From Virgibacillus dokdonensis (GTDB lineage: Bacteria; Bacillota; Bacilli; Bacillales; Amphibacillaceae): a DNA stretch of 64,000 nt. A program made the position numbers and the translations under genes. Below, in pieces: positions 53,927-62,452 of the stretch; position 1 is the first letter of the stretch; each line of letters opens with the position of its first letter. The notes under the pieces are model-generated. The model saw only the letters and a program-made list of their open reading frames with translations. It ran no database searches and was not told the origin of the DNA. The DNA lies in contig NZ_LT745763.1 in NCBI RefSeq assembly GCF_900166595.1, positions 3,878,017 to 3,942,016 of the forward strand, in the 5' to 3' direction.

Positions 53927-55798
53927 TTATTTTTGATGCATATCTGTATGAAACTTAATAAGACGCATTCCATTTAATATAACTAACATTACACTAGCTT
54001 CGTGAATAAACATACCGGAAGCTAGATGAACAGAACCATTTAATACACCAACTAGCAAAAAGGCTACTGTCCCTATTGCAATCCACGTATTTTGCTTCAT
54101 ACTACGAACTGTCGCTTTTGCTAATGCATAAGCATGAGAAAATTGAGCCAGTTTACTTGCCATAAGCACAACATCAGCTGTCTCCATAGATATATCTGTT
54201 CCGCCATCTCCCATAGCTAAGCCAATATCAGCTGTCGCAATCGCTGGTGCGTCATTAATCCCATCCCCTACCATCGCAACATAATATCCAGATTGTTTTA
54301 ATTGCTTTATATAGTCTACCTTAGCTTCCGGTAATAATTCGGCATGATAACTATCTAAATGTAAATTTCTTGCTACTAGAGCAGCCATATGGGAATTATC
54401 CCCCGTAAGCATGGTCATTTTACGAATACCGCTTTTTCTCATGTTTTGCAAAGCATCTAAAGCATCTTCCCTAATTTGATCAGCGATGGATACAGCACCT
54501 GCTATTTTTTGATTTATAGCTGCCAAAATAACGGTGTTACCTCTTTTCTCTTGCGTTTCCTTATATTGAAGCATTTCTTGAGATAAAATAATGTCTTCCT
54601 GCATCATAAGACTTTTATTACCTATAATTAGCTCCTGTCCCCCTACCTCTGCTTTTATCCCTTTTCCTTTTACAATCTGTCCGTTCTTTACATTTTCATA
54701 AAGCGGTAACCTTCGTTCATTTGCTTCTTTAACAATGGTTTTCCCTAGATGGTGTTCAGAAATCACTTCTGCTTCGGCTATGATTTGCAGTAACCCATTT
54801 TCTTTTAAATGGTGATCCCACACTTTAATTGCAGTTATCTCTGGTTTCCCTTTAGTTAATGTTCCAGTCTTGTCAAAAACAATTGTATCTACTTTGGCTA
54901 AGCGTTCCATTACTTCGCCACCTTTAACAAGCACCCCGTTTTTTGCTCCATTTCCGATTCCTGCTACATTGGAAACTGGAGCACCAATAACAAGCGCACC
55001 TGGACAGGCAATAACTAAAAATGTGATTGCCATATGAAGGTCTTGCACGATAATATACACCAGTATGGAAAGAGCAACAACAAATGGTGTATAAATCTGT
55101 GAAAATTTGTTTAAAAATTTTTCTGTATTTGACTTGCCGTCCTGCGCTTCTTCTACTAATTCAATAATCTTTGCAAACGTTGTGTCATCTCCGACCTTTT
55201 CAGCAATCAATTCGATGTATCCCTGATCAACAATGGATCCACAAAAGATATCATCATTCCTTCGCTTGTAAGCTGGTATAGATTCACCTGTCACTGTAGA
55301 CTCATTGATTTGAGCCCTGCCTTTGATTATTTTTCCATCTACTGGAATTTTTGCGCCTGAATGCACAGTGACTCGTTCGCCAATCACCACCTCTTCCACT
55401 GGAACTTTAACAGTCTTCCCATCTCGAATAACCTTAGCCTCTTGTGGCGCCATATCCATTAGTTCACTCAAAGAGGATCTTGTTCTTTCTAGCGTACGTG
55501 CTTCCAGAAAATCGCCGAACAAAAATAAAAATGCCACCACAGACGATTCAATGTATTCTTGAATAAGTACTGCACCAACAATGGCAATGGTAACGAGTAA
55601 TTCAATGCTAAACACTTTCAACCGTAAAGCTTGAAAGGCCTTTATAAAAATTGGAATTCCTGCAATCACTGTTGCAAAGATTAAAAAGCCATTTTGAACC
55701 CCTTTTCCACTAATTATACCTAAAAGTACTCCTAAAATGATCGATATAAAAGCTATTCCCGTTATATGCCTTTTATACCTTTGAACAAAAGCAGTCAC
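53927..55798 (-). CDS. P1B-type metal-transporting ATPase with CPG motif
   Basis: 623 residues with the P-type hallmarks: TGES (~170), phosphorylation site DKTGTLTKGKP (Asp309), MLTGDN and GDGINDAPAIA. The membrane metal motif is CPG (residues 265-267, FLVIACPGALVIGAPVSN) instead of CPC or SPC. The usual HP of the nucleotide domain reads HH (SEHHLGK). No N-terminal HMA domain is attached, but a free one is encoded upstream. Start GTG after AAGGAGGTG. The metal (zinc, cadmium, iron or other) is uncertain. Confidence 0.88.
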   Translation of the reverse strand: MTAFVQRYKRHITGIAFISIILGVLLGIISGKGVQNGFLIFATVIAGIPIFIKAFQALRLKVFSIELLVTIAIVGAVLIQEYIESSVVAFLFLFGDFLEARTLERTRSSLSELMDMAPQEAKVIRDGKTVKVPVEEVVIGERVTVHSGAKIPVDGKIIKGRAQINESTVTGESIPAYKRRNDDIFCGSIVDQGYIELIAEKVGDDTTFAKIIELVEEAQDGKSNTEKFLNKFSQIYTPFVVALSILVYIIVQDLHMAITFLVIACPGALVIGAPVSNVAGIGNGAKNGVLVKGGEVMERLAKVDTIVFDKTGTLTKGKPEITAIKVWDHHLKENGLLQIIAEAEVISEHHLGKTIVKEANERRLPLYENVKNGQIVKGKGIKAEVGGQELIIGNKSLMMQEDIILSQEMLQYKETQEKRGNTVILAAINQKIAGAVSIADQIREDALDALQNMRKSGIRKMTMLTGDNSHMAALVARNLHLDSYHAELLPEAKVDYIKQLKQSGYYVAMVGDGINDAPAIATADIGLAMGDGGTDISMETADVVLMASKLAQFSHAYALAKATVRSMKQNTWIAIGTVAFLLVGVLNGSVHLASGMFIHEASVMLVILNGMRLIKFHTDMHQK

Positions 55799-56073
55799 TT
55801 CTACACCTCCTTTACAAAATGTTGGTTCGATACTTCTACCTTAATAAACCTTTGTTCTAATGTAATTGACGAGCCTCAACTTAAAAGCAATTTTCATAAT
55901 TAGAAGATCATAAACAACATTTAGTAAAAAATACCCAACGAACATGTTTACTCACTAGCAAGTGCACATAACACAAGAGAAACCTATAATCGTCCTTTTT
56001 CACTTGAATGCGAAATTTCAGAATAAAGTGCATGGATCATTCTCGAAATGCGAGCCATGATGGTTTCTTTCAT

Positions 56074-56166
56074 TCAAGAAAAATTTGGCTATCGCCAAAT
56101 TGCTGTGACGATAGCTGTAGTTTTGCTTTTATTATAATCCATAATAATTTAGTACTTTCGTATAAA
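56074..56166 (+). repeat. Dispersed intergenic repeat, copy I
   Basis: A full copy: perfect hairpin AATTTGGC-TATC-GCCAAATT (56082-56101), TGTGACGATAGCTGTAGTTT, TGCTTTTATTATAATCCATA and ACTTTCGTATAAAA. Relative to copy B the stem has C to T and G to A at paired positions, so the pairing is kept. It is the main content of the gap between the HMA and ATPase genes. Confidence 0.7.
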
Positions 56167-56199
56167 AAGCAAGGCCATCAGAGCCAACACTACCAACAT

Positions 56200-56424
56200 C
56201 TAAGTTTGTTTTTGGGATAAGACAGCGTACCCTAATTTGCTAATCTTTTCTACTAATTGATCTATATCAACTTTTTTCTCATCATATTCCACTTTTGCCT
56301 TGCTTGTATTAAACAGAATCCTAGCTTTCCGAACGCCTGGCTCTTTTCCTAAAGCTATTTCAATTTTTTTAATACATGACGGACAAGTTAACGGCTCTAA
56401 TTGTAATACTACATTTGCCATCAT
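56200..56424 (-). CDS. Heavy-metal-associated (HMA) metallochaperone
   Basis: 74 residues with the ferredoxin-like HMA fold and the metal-binding loop LTCPSCIKKIE, then KARILFNTSKAKVEYDE. CopZ-like proteins hand soft metals to P1B ATPases. AAGGAGG precedes ATG. It lies upstream of the CPG-type ATPase gene on the same strand, separated by 400 bp containing repeat I, so it probably serves that pump. The Pro in CPSC (rather than CxHC) differs from typical copper chaperones. Confidence 0.88.
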   Translation of the reverse strand: MMANVVLQLEPLTCPSCIKKIEIALGKEPGVRKARILFNTSKAKVEYDEKKVDIDQLVEKISKLGYAVLSQKQT

Positions 56425-56514
56425 AACTTCCTCCTTAACTATAATGTACTTTTATTATAATCAGTTACATAAGGAAACGAATTGAGGTACATCAAGTTTA
56501 TACTTGGATGCTGG

Positions 56515-56860
56515 TAGCTTTTGTTTAGTGCCTTAAACAGATTACTGCCTATTTGCTTCAATTCGCCCAAATATCATTACGATCCCCACGCATCATTGTG
56601 TGCCTTGAAATTGGAGAAATATATCTTGTAGTGTCGGTTACGTAATTTTCAAATAGTGATAGTAAATCATAGATCTGTGTCGCATAATTAGAAATTTTTT
56701 CTTTCGAGGTGCGAATGTTATGATCCCATGCTTCAACACTTTTCCCTTCATTTGTTTGCATAAAGGTCGTTATTAGGATGTTTATCCCTTTTGTCAATTT
56801 GTTTAGCAATCACCACCGCCGCTCCTGCTGCCTAATTTAATAGCTCCCCAAGCCAAGCAT
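56515..56860 (-). pseudogene. Remnant of an LXG toxin gene N-terminal region
   Basis: The 83-codon frame at 56558-56809 is homologous to the N-terminal part of the LXG gene at 60306-61879: both carry QTNEGKSVEAWD and MMR(V/G)DRNDIWAN. DNA identity continues outside the frame (GGTAGCTTTTGTTTAGTGCC at the downstream end), with frameshifts. It lacks start and toxin domain. It preserves about 100 nt that the larger copy has lost, so it records the ancestral reading frame. Confidence 0.75.
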
Positions 56861-57171
56861 TCAATCGGCTAACGACTGTTTTTGAAAACTCTTTGGGCTT
56901 CTTTTTTACCTTTACTTAGAATAAAAGCTTGAATAGCTCCTACACCGCCTCCTGCTGCTTCAGACTTTCTTTTAGGTTTATCAGATTATCCTAAAAGAAA
57001 AAACATGAAAGAAAGTAAGGTTGTACAAGAGTTAAAAAACGGAAATGAGCTATGACGGTGAACTAGACGAAGAAACAATCAAGCTTGTAAAAAAAAGCAC
57101 TAAAAAATGGAATGAAATAAGTTAAAGGGTGAAATTAATGAGGTTCAAGTAAATAATTTAGACCATAATAC
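56861..57171. other. Decayed coding debris
   Basis: Short broken frames on both strands. On the minus strand a Gly/Ala-rich piece near 56810-56970 looks like toxin linker. On the plus strand ATG at 57045 opens a 26-codon frame, MSYDGELDEETIKLVKKSTK, preceded in another frame by KESKVVQELKNGNE, suggesting a frameshifted small gene. No intact product was recognised. Confidence 0.4.
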
Positions 57172-57216
57172 ATAAATAAAACCTATCCAACATCTTCACT
57201 GCTGATATTGGATAGG
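57172..57216 (-). terminator. Terminator of azlCD
   Basis: CCTATCCAA (57183-57191) pairs with TTGGATAGG across a 17-base loop, followed on the minus strand by TTTTATTTAT. It lies 12 bp after the azlD stop codon. Confidence 0.75.
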
Positions 57217-57227
57217 AGTTTTTCTAC

Positions 57228-57554
57228 TTAAAAAAAGAATCGCAAACTAGCCATACTGCACATTGCTACAATAACAGTTAATAATAAACTTCGAGTAAAT
57301 AAAGCAACTAAAATTGTCGGAAGAGCAGCAAGTAACCGTAAATTACCTATAACATAACTAAATTCATGATTAGGAATGAGAACTTCTTGAACAACTAGTG
57401 CTGTCATAACAGCGATAGGAATATGTTCAAGCCATTCAATAACCTTACTAGGTATCTCCATCTGACTTAACATCATAAGCGGAGCACTTCTAGGTAAAAA
57501 TGTTACAATTGTCCCAAAGATAACGATCACCAATAAAGTTAAATCCATTGTCAT
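57228..57554 (-). CDS. azlD: Branched-chain amino acid exporter subunit AzlD
   Basis: 108 residues, three to four membrane helices, typical AzlD: VIFGTIVTFLPRSAPLMML, VIEWLEHIPIAVMTALVVQE. It forms a two-subunit exporter of branched-chain amino acids or analogues with AzlC. It overlaps azlC by 4 bp, and a terminator follows. Confidence 0.9.
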   Translation of the reverse strand: MTMDLTLLVIVIFGTIVTFLPRSAPLMMLSQMEIPSKVIEWLEHIPIAVMTALVVQEVLIPNHEFSYVIGNLRLLAALPTILVALFTRSLLLTVIVAMCSMASLRFFF

Positions 57555-58267
57555 TTTTTAATCACCATCCCTATAGTTGCAGCTACGACTGTTGCAAAAA
57601 TAATATGTAATCCACCAACAGTAATAAACTGACTTAAAATTAGCATCATAGCAACAGTTGTTGTAAAAACAACTAAATCTATACCCCAGCGTTTTCGACT
57701 AAGAAATTGTAAAACAATTAGACCAATAAACATTCCTGATAAGGCAAAGTCCATTCCAAATTTCTCAGGATTAGATAACCAAGTACTGAAGTATGAACCT
57801 GCTACATTCGCCACAATCCAATTCACATAAGCAGTTAAATTTAATCCCATTAACCATTCAAATTTAAGTGGTTTATTTTTTAATGTTTCGTTTGCAATAA
57901 CTCCGTAAGTTTCATCCGTTAATAAAAAACCATTCAGTGCATTTTGTTTTAAACTAAAAGCTTGAAAATGTGGTGCTAATGAAGCACTTAATAATAAATA
58001 ACGTAAGTTAACAATAAAAATAGCAACAACTACTGAAATTATTGGTGCTCCAACAACAATCATTCCAGCCACAACAAACTGGGCAGATCCGGCATAAAGT
58101 AGCATAGAAATAAGTAGCACCTCAAAAGGGCTCATTCCAGCTGAAGTTTGTACAACACCAGCTGCTAAACCAATCCCTAAAAAACCTAAAACGGTTGGTA
58201 AACAATCTTTTACTCCTTGCCAAAATGGTTTTACCATCATACTTTCATCTCTATTTGTATATTCCAT
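57551..58267 (-). CDS. azlC: Branched-chain amino acid exporter AzlC
   Basis: 238 residues with about seven helices. The family signature LPTVLGFLGIGLAAGVVQTS and LLYAGSAQFVVAGMIVVGAP, NLRYLLLSASLAPH is present. ATG lies after AAAGGGAG. A TAGTAGTT-N8-AACAACTA operator candidate lies in its leader (58282-58305), and the same motif precedes the TrmB-like gene upstream, so that protein is the likely regulator. Confidence 0.92.
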   Translation of the reverse strand: MEYTNRDESMMVKPFWQGVKDCLPTVLGFLGIGLAAGVVQTSAGMSPFEVLLISMLLYAGSAQFVVAGMIVVGAPIISVVVAIFIVNLRYLLLSASLAPHFQAFSLKQNALNGFLLTDETYGVIANETLKNKPLKFEWLMGLNLTAYVNWIVANVAGSYFSTWLSNPEKFGMDFALSGMFIGLIVLQFLSRKRWGIDLVVFTTTVAMMLILSQFITVGGLHIIFATVVAATIGMVIKK

Positions 58268-58281
58268 AACAGCACTCCCTT

Positions 58282-58305
58282 TAGTAGTTTGTAAACTAAC
58301 AACTA
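58282..58305. promoter_or_regulatory. Candidate TrmB-type operator before azlC
   Basis: TAGTAGTT (58282-58289), 8 bp, AACAACTA (58298-58305): an inverted repeat with one mismatch, matching the perfect one at 59175-59198. It lies 14 bp before the azlC start and overlaps the ribosome-binding area and probable promoter. Confidence 0.55.
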
Positions 58306-58323
58306 TAAAAATTAGTTTAAGAG

Positions 58324-58347
58324 AACGATCCTAAAATAAGGATCGTT
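58324..58347 (-). terminator. Terminator of the TrmB-like gene
   Basis: A perfect 9-bp stem AACGATCCT (58324-58332) with AGGATCGTT (58339-58347), loop 6, 13 bp after the stop codon. A T-rich stretch follows at a short distance. Confidence 0.7.
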
Positions 58348-58360
58348 ACTCAAAAAATTA

Positions 58361-59164
58361 TTATTTTCCACTTACTACTCTCTTCAAGTCAGGACGTTTA
58401 CGCCATAACTGATCCAGCTTTTCTGCGCCATATTTTTCTGTGATTTCTACAATCATAATATCATGTCTTATATATTCTTCCGCCACGAGGACGAGTGCAG
58501 GATCTTCTGTTTTTACCGCCCAGGCAGAACCATTATCTAAAAAGTTCGCAATAATGACTTCTTGATGATCACGAGCAGCAATCGTCAAATAACCATCCAT
58601 TCGTTCACTGACAACTTCTGGCCTCATATAGTTATGATGATATGTATGACCAAATTGCATCTGTTCAGCTCCAAAAAGTAAAGAGAAGAATTCAATTCCA
58701 GATTCTTCTTGTCTCTTAATTGTCGGTTGCAAAACTTTCGCTTGCTCATGCCATAGTGAAAGTAAAACTTCTTGATGAGCTCGTTGTATAAGACTGTTCA
58801 TTTCTTCTAATACAAAATCACTCGACTTAATCCGCCAAATGGTGTTCACCTCTTGTTCAGACTCAATAGATGCTAATTCTTTAGACAAAAAGGTAAACGA
58901 CTCATCAAAATCTTGTTTCATTCTTTCAATTAATTGTACTGGATTTACTGGAGAATATGTAACTGGCTCCGTTGGAACAGTGTAAATAGCGCCTTTGTCT
59001 AAGAGTTTTCCTAAGACTTCATAAATCATTGATCTTGGAACTCGAGTTCGTTTGCTCACTTCGTAACCTGTAATTGGTGAGTGCTTTAGTAATCCAATAT
59101 AAGTACGACATTCATAAGTAGAAAACCCTAACTTTTCTAATTGATGAATTAATTTTTTTTCCAT
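58361..59164 (-). CDS. TrmB-family transcriptional regulator
   Basis: 267 residues. The winged-helix domain is at residues 1-75 (LGFSTYECRTYIGLLKHSPI, TGYEVSKRTRVPRSMIYEVL, GKLLDKGAIY). It is followed by a coiled coil and a phospholipase-D-like/TrmB effector domain. In archaea and some Firmicutes such regulators bind sugars or amino acids. An inverted repeat TAGTAGTT-N8-AACTACTA lies directly upstream, shared with azlC, so it probably regulates itself and azlCD. Confidence 0.85.
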   Translation of the reverse strand: MEKKLIHQLEKLGFSTYECRTYIGLLKHSPITGYEVSKRTRVPRSMIYEVLGKLLDKGAIYTVPTEPVTYSPVNPVQLIERMKQDFDESFTFLSKELASIESEQEVNTIWRIKSSDFVLEEMNSLIQRAHQEVLLSLWHEQAKVLQPTIKRQEESGIEFFSLLFGAEQMQFGHTYHHNYMRPEVVSERMDGYLTIAARDHQEVIIANFLDNGSAWAVKTEDPALVLVAEEYIRHDIMIVEITEKYGAEKLDQLWRKRPDLKRVVSGK

Positions 59165-59174
59165 TTAATCACCT

Positions 59175-59198
59175 TAGTAGTTTATTTAATAACTACTA
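59175..59198. promoter_or_regulatory. Candidate TrmB-type operator before its own gene
   Basis: TAGTAGTT (59175-59182), TATTTAAT, AACTACTA (59191-59198): a perfect 8-bp inverted repeat 10 bp before the start codon. See the related site at 58282-58305. Confidence 0.6.
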
Positions 59199-59360
59199 AA
59201 TTAAAGTATATGTATCACTTTGTCAAGTATATAATTGATCGTTCTGAATAATCCAATACTTCACCTTCTATTACTTGATCTATTATATATTGAATAATCC
59301 AAATAAATGAAACGAAATAATAACTTAATCCGTACTATATAACCAAATGTAAAAAGGAAC

Positions 59361-59551
59361 ACTTACTCCAACTACAAATATTTAGTAGATAAATTTATTA
59401 TTAATCAACTTGGGAATATTGAATTACAAGAAATAACTCCTAGAGATATCCAGTCTCTGCATAATGATATAAAAGAACATACAAATTATCTTCTGAAAAC
59501 TTACGTAAAATTCTTTCTATCATTAATGCGCTTCTTCACCTAGTAATTTAA
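59361..59551 (+). pseudogene. Tyrosine recombinase (integrase) fragment
   Basis: About 60 codons of the N-terminal core-binding region of a phage-type integrase: NYKYLVDKFIINQLGNIELQ, EITPRDIQSLHNDI, then, after a one-base frameshift, SENLRKILSIINALLHLVI and a stop. No catalytic domain remains. It marks past insertion of an integrative element next to the toxin genes. Between it and 59767 I see only unassignable sequence. Confidence 0.7.
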
Positions 59552-59767
59552 GCATCTCAACTATTTTTTCACTGTCTTCTTGACAGGGAGCAGTTCAACG
59601 TAATAGGTGTGGGCTATTATTTTACGCTTACCATAATAACCAAAACACCTGTTACCTAATAGACAATCGAGTGCTTTATAGTTAGCTATATAAACTTAAT
59701 TCATTAGATTAAAATACCATCTCGCATAATTATATGGCAATCTTTTATAAACAAAATATCATTATAT

Positions 59768-59800
59768 AAACTCTTGATGGTACAACCATCAAGAGTTTTT
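59768..59800. terminator. Terminator downstream of the SUKH immunity gene
   Basis: A perfect stem AACTCTTGATGGT (59769-59781) with ACCATCAAGAGTT (59785-59797), 3-base loop. Five T follow on the plus strand, and A-rich flank on the other side permits use from the minus strand. Confidence 0.75.
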
Positions 59801-59841
59801 CAGAGCAATCTCATTTATTAATTTCTTTCTATTTATCCACC

Positions 59842-60291
59842 TTAAAAATCTTCTTCCCATGCTTCTTTTGCATCCAATAACCTTTGTGATAAAAACTCAT
59901 AAAAATTTTCCGCCGTATTGTAGGCATCAAGTCCTCCTTGCTTATTCCACGCTATTACTGGACACTCATCATTCTCCATATTGCTTGTATCTAAACAGTA
60001 GGCATATTCATCTATATCCTCAATAACTACTAAATTCTCACTCATTCCTAACTCCCTATAACTCTCCGTTTCAATAATAACAGTAGCAATATTAGACTTA
60101 GCCACTCCTAAAATATCTACACCATATAAACCACCAGACCCATAATTACTTAAAAACCACTTATAACTTTTTGGTAATTCCACCCCTAGCTCATTTTGGA
60201 TAGAATTAATTTGACTTTCATCTACTCCCCCTGTAAAGTCATCTGATTCCTTATGCTCATTAATAAAATTGATCAATTCCTCTTTATTCAT
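59842..60291 (-). CDS. SMI1/KNR4 (SUKH-1) family immunity protein
   Basis: 149 residues. The core (INSIQNELGVELPKSYKWFL, SNYGSGGLYGVDILG, CPVIAWNKQGG, FYEFLSQRL) is that of SUKH immunity proteins, which bind and block cognate nuclease toxins. It follows the LXG/LHH toxin gene by 14 bp on the same strand, the usual toxin-immunity order. AGGAG precedes ATG. It appears intact although the toxin gene is not, so it may still guard against related neighbours. Confidence 0.9.
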   Translation of the reverse strand: MNKEELINFINEHKESDDFTGGVDESQINSIQNELGVELPKSYKWFLSNYGSGGLYGVDILGVAKSNIATVIIETESYRELGMSENLVVIEDIDEYAYCLDTSNMENDECPVIAWNKQGGLDAYNTAENFYEFLSQRLLDAKEAWEEDF

Positions 60292-60305
60292 TCAGATTTC
60301 TCCTT

Positions 60306-61879
60306 TTATAATTCACCTTTATCTATTTGTTTAGCTCTCCATCTCCATCTCCAATATTTCGATCTAAAGTTTTCATATTGTTTTTTCAAAACAGGGTCAT
60401 TTCTAAAGCTTCCTCCATTCTCCACTAAACCATGCAATATCCTATCATATTCTTTATGCATACTATTCGGGAGCTCCACCATTGACCCAGGTTCTCTTTG
60501 GATTAAATGATGAAGTTCTATTTTAGTTCCATCTTTCCAAATTGGAGGACTTCCTTTTTTCATTAATTGATAATTTGACTTCCCAGTTTTTGGATCTCTT
60601 CTCTTGTAATCAATATCTATTCTTTGATAGACGCGTCTACTAGTATCTCTAACTTTTCCATTAATTGTAGTAGTCCCATTATACTCTACAGCCTTATAGT
60701 TTTTATATTCTTTGCCCGTACCTTTAGTCTCTACCCTTTTCCCTCCGCTATTCTCCATATTAACCATCTGCGGATTGACGTGGTTCTCAAGAACTTTATC
60801 TCTTAGTATAAAGTTTGCGCCACCAGTTGAAAGGGCATAGTCTTTACCAAAAGTGAACTTCTCTGTCACTTTAGCCATTCCAGCTTTAGCTGCATCAACC
60901 TTTTTCCGATAATAGTTGCCGCTAAAAGGCTTACTACCTAATAACTTCGGCGCTTTTCTTGCTGCGCCTGCACCTAGTTTTGCAACGCCTGAAGCTCCTT
61001 TGACAGCCAAACTACCTGGTATTAAGGCAGGAATGGTCCCACCAGTAACGTACATAACTCCTTCACTTTCCACAGTATCTGTGAAGGCTTGGGCAGTTGA
61101 TTCAACCGCACGTATAGGGTCTTGTAAGAATTGTATCGCAGCTCGTGTGTAGGCATCAACTGTTTCATCTGCACTTTCTTTTAACCAAGATGGCTCCACA
61201 GGATCGGGAACAACACCAGATGCGGCAACAACACCTGCATCCTTAACTACGGTTAGCAGTCCCGTGACCATGCCAGCAATGCTGTTGACTATTCCTTTTT
61301 CAAAATCATCGACAGCTTTATTAACACTACTGACAACGTCCATGACACCTTCAAAGAAGTTCGTATATTTCCTTTTTACGTTTCCGGCCAAGTTATTGTA
61401 TTCATCATCTGCATTTTCAAATCTTTTTACTTTGGAATTATATAAATCCCATAACTCGTCCATATTACGTTCTAGCTTTTTTCTGGTTGCTTCAATACTC
61501 GTTTGAATTCTCTCCATATGGCGTCGGTTGATCTCACTTGCTTCTTTTTCCGCATCCGTTGGGTCATCAAACATACCGAAAAATGAAGCAGGTTGCTGAT
61601 AGCTTTTGTTTAGTGCCTTAAACAGATTATCGGTAATACCGCCCTCTATTTGCTTTAGATTCGCCCAAATATCATTACGATCCACACGCATCATCGTAAT
61701 TTCTTGAAATCGCTAATGTTCTGATCCCATGCTTCAACACTTTTCCCCTCATTTGTTTGCACAAAGGTACTCACTTTATCAAGTGAATCGTCCATTTTTT
61801 CTAAAGCACACTTATATGTCCGAAGTTCGCCAATAATATCATCTAAAACCCCATAATTAATTTGTAAGTCACGCTTCAC
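60306..61879 (-). pseudogene. LXG polymorphic toxin with LHH/HNH nuclease domain, disrupted by an internal deletion
   Basis: The N-terminal piece (61879-61691; GTG after AAGGGGG) carries the LXG start up to KSVEAWDQNISDF and then a frameshifted stop. The remaining 462 codons (61694-60306) continue the LXG domain (MMRVDRNDIWANLKQIEGGI), a linker with VTGGTIPALIPGSLAVKG, and the C-terminal nuclease with IELHHLIQREPGSMVELPN. LHH nucleases cut DNA or RNA after delivery by the Esx-type secretion system. Comparison with the remnant at 56558-56809 shows about 98 nt missing at the junction, which shifts the frame. Confidence 0.85.
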
Positions 61880-62060
61880 AAACTATCCCCCTTCTCCCTA
61901 TACTTTTAATCCCCTTGCTTTTAAGACATTTCAGTTTTCTTCCTCTATATAAATCTTAATGGTAAAATAACCCATACACCATGCATCTTTTTTCCTTGTT
62001 TTTACATAGGTGTTTTTTACTACTTAAACTTTTTTAATCTTTATTTGAATATATAAAAAC

Positions 62061-62104
62061 ACCATCTCTTGTAACTAATTTCATCTATAGTTACAGAAGA
62101 TGGT
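62061..62104. terminator. Terminator-like hairpin
   Basis: ACCATCT-TTGTAACTA pairs with TA(T)AGTTACA-AGATGGT around a short loop, with small mismatches. Neighbouring T/A runs are present on both sides. It is not directly behind an intact gene. It may have served the decayed frame at 62263-62381. Confidence 0.5.
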
Positions 62105-62262
62105 ATCGTTAATAAAAAAATGATGTGCTCACTTCATTTTATCCACACATCCATAATGCATTCAAAAGGCAAACATTGCCCAGCTAGACTTATGTATTTA
62201 TTATGTTTATTAATACTGGTTATCTTACCTTTTATTTTATAAAAATCGTGCTTATCAAAATA

Positions 62263-62381
62263 CTAGAATATGACAGTTAAATCATTTGCTACAGCCATTA
62301 ACAGCTTATTAATTATTTCCTCTTGTTGTTGTTCGTCCAAAAGTGGCTTTTCTTTATAACCCTGTTTCTCCCAATTTGTAA
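62263..62381 (-). pseudogene. Short C-terminal gene remnant
   Basis: A 37-codon frame without start codon or ribosome site, reading TNWEKQGYKEKPLLDEQQQ, EEIINKLLMAVANDLTVIF and a stop. The composition is that of a real protein C-terminus. The family is not recognised. Confidence 0.3.
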
Positions 62382-62452
62382 ATTAAATAAAAATTTACAT
62401 TATTATAATAATATGTAATAATATTACTAAAATTATAAAGGTGGAATTTATT

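Larger units (their letters stand above)
61880..62452. other. Intergenic region between LXG and pore-forming toxin genes
   Basis: 573 bp, strongly AT-rich. Contains a hairpin (62061-62104) and a decayed frame (62263-62381). The last 70 bp before the toxin gene are almost pure A/T with several TATAAT-like boxes (for example ATTATAATAATA) that could act as its promoter, but none can be singled out. Confidence 0.5.
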
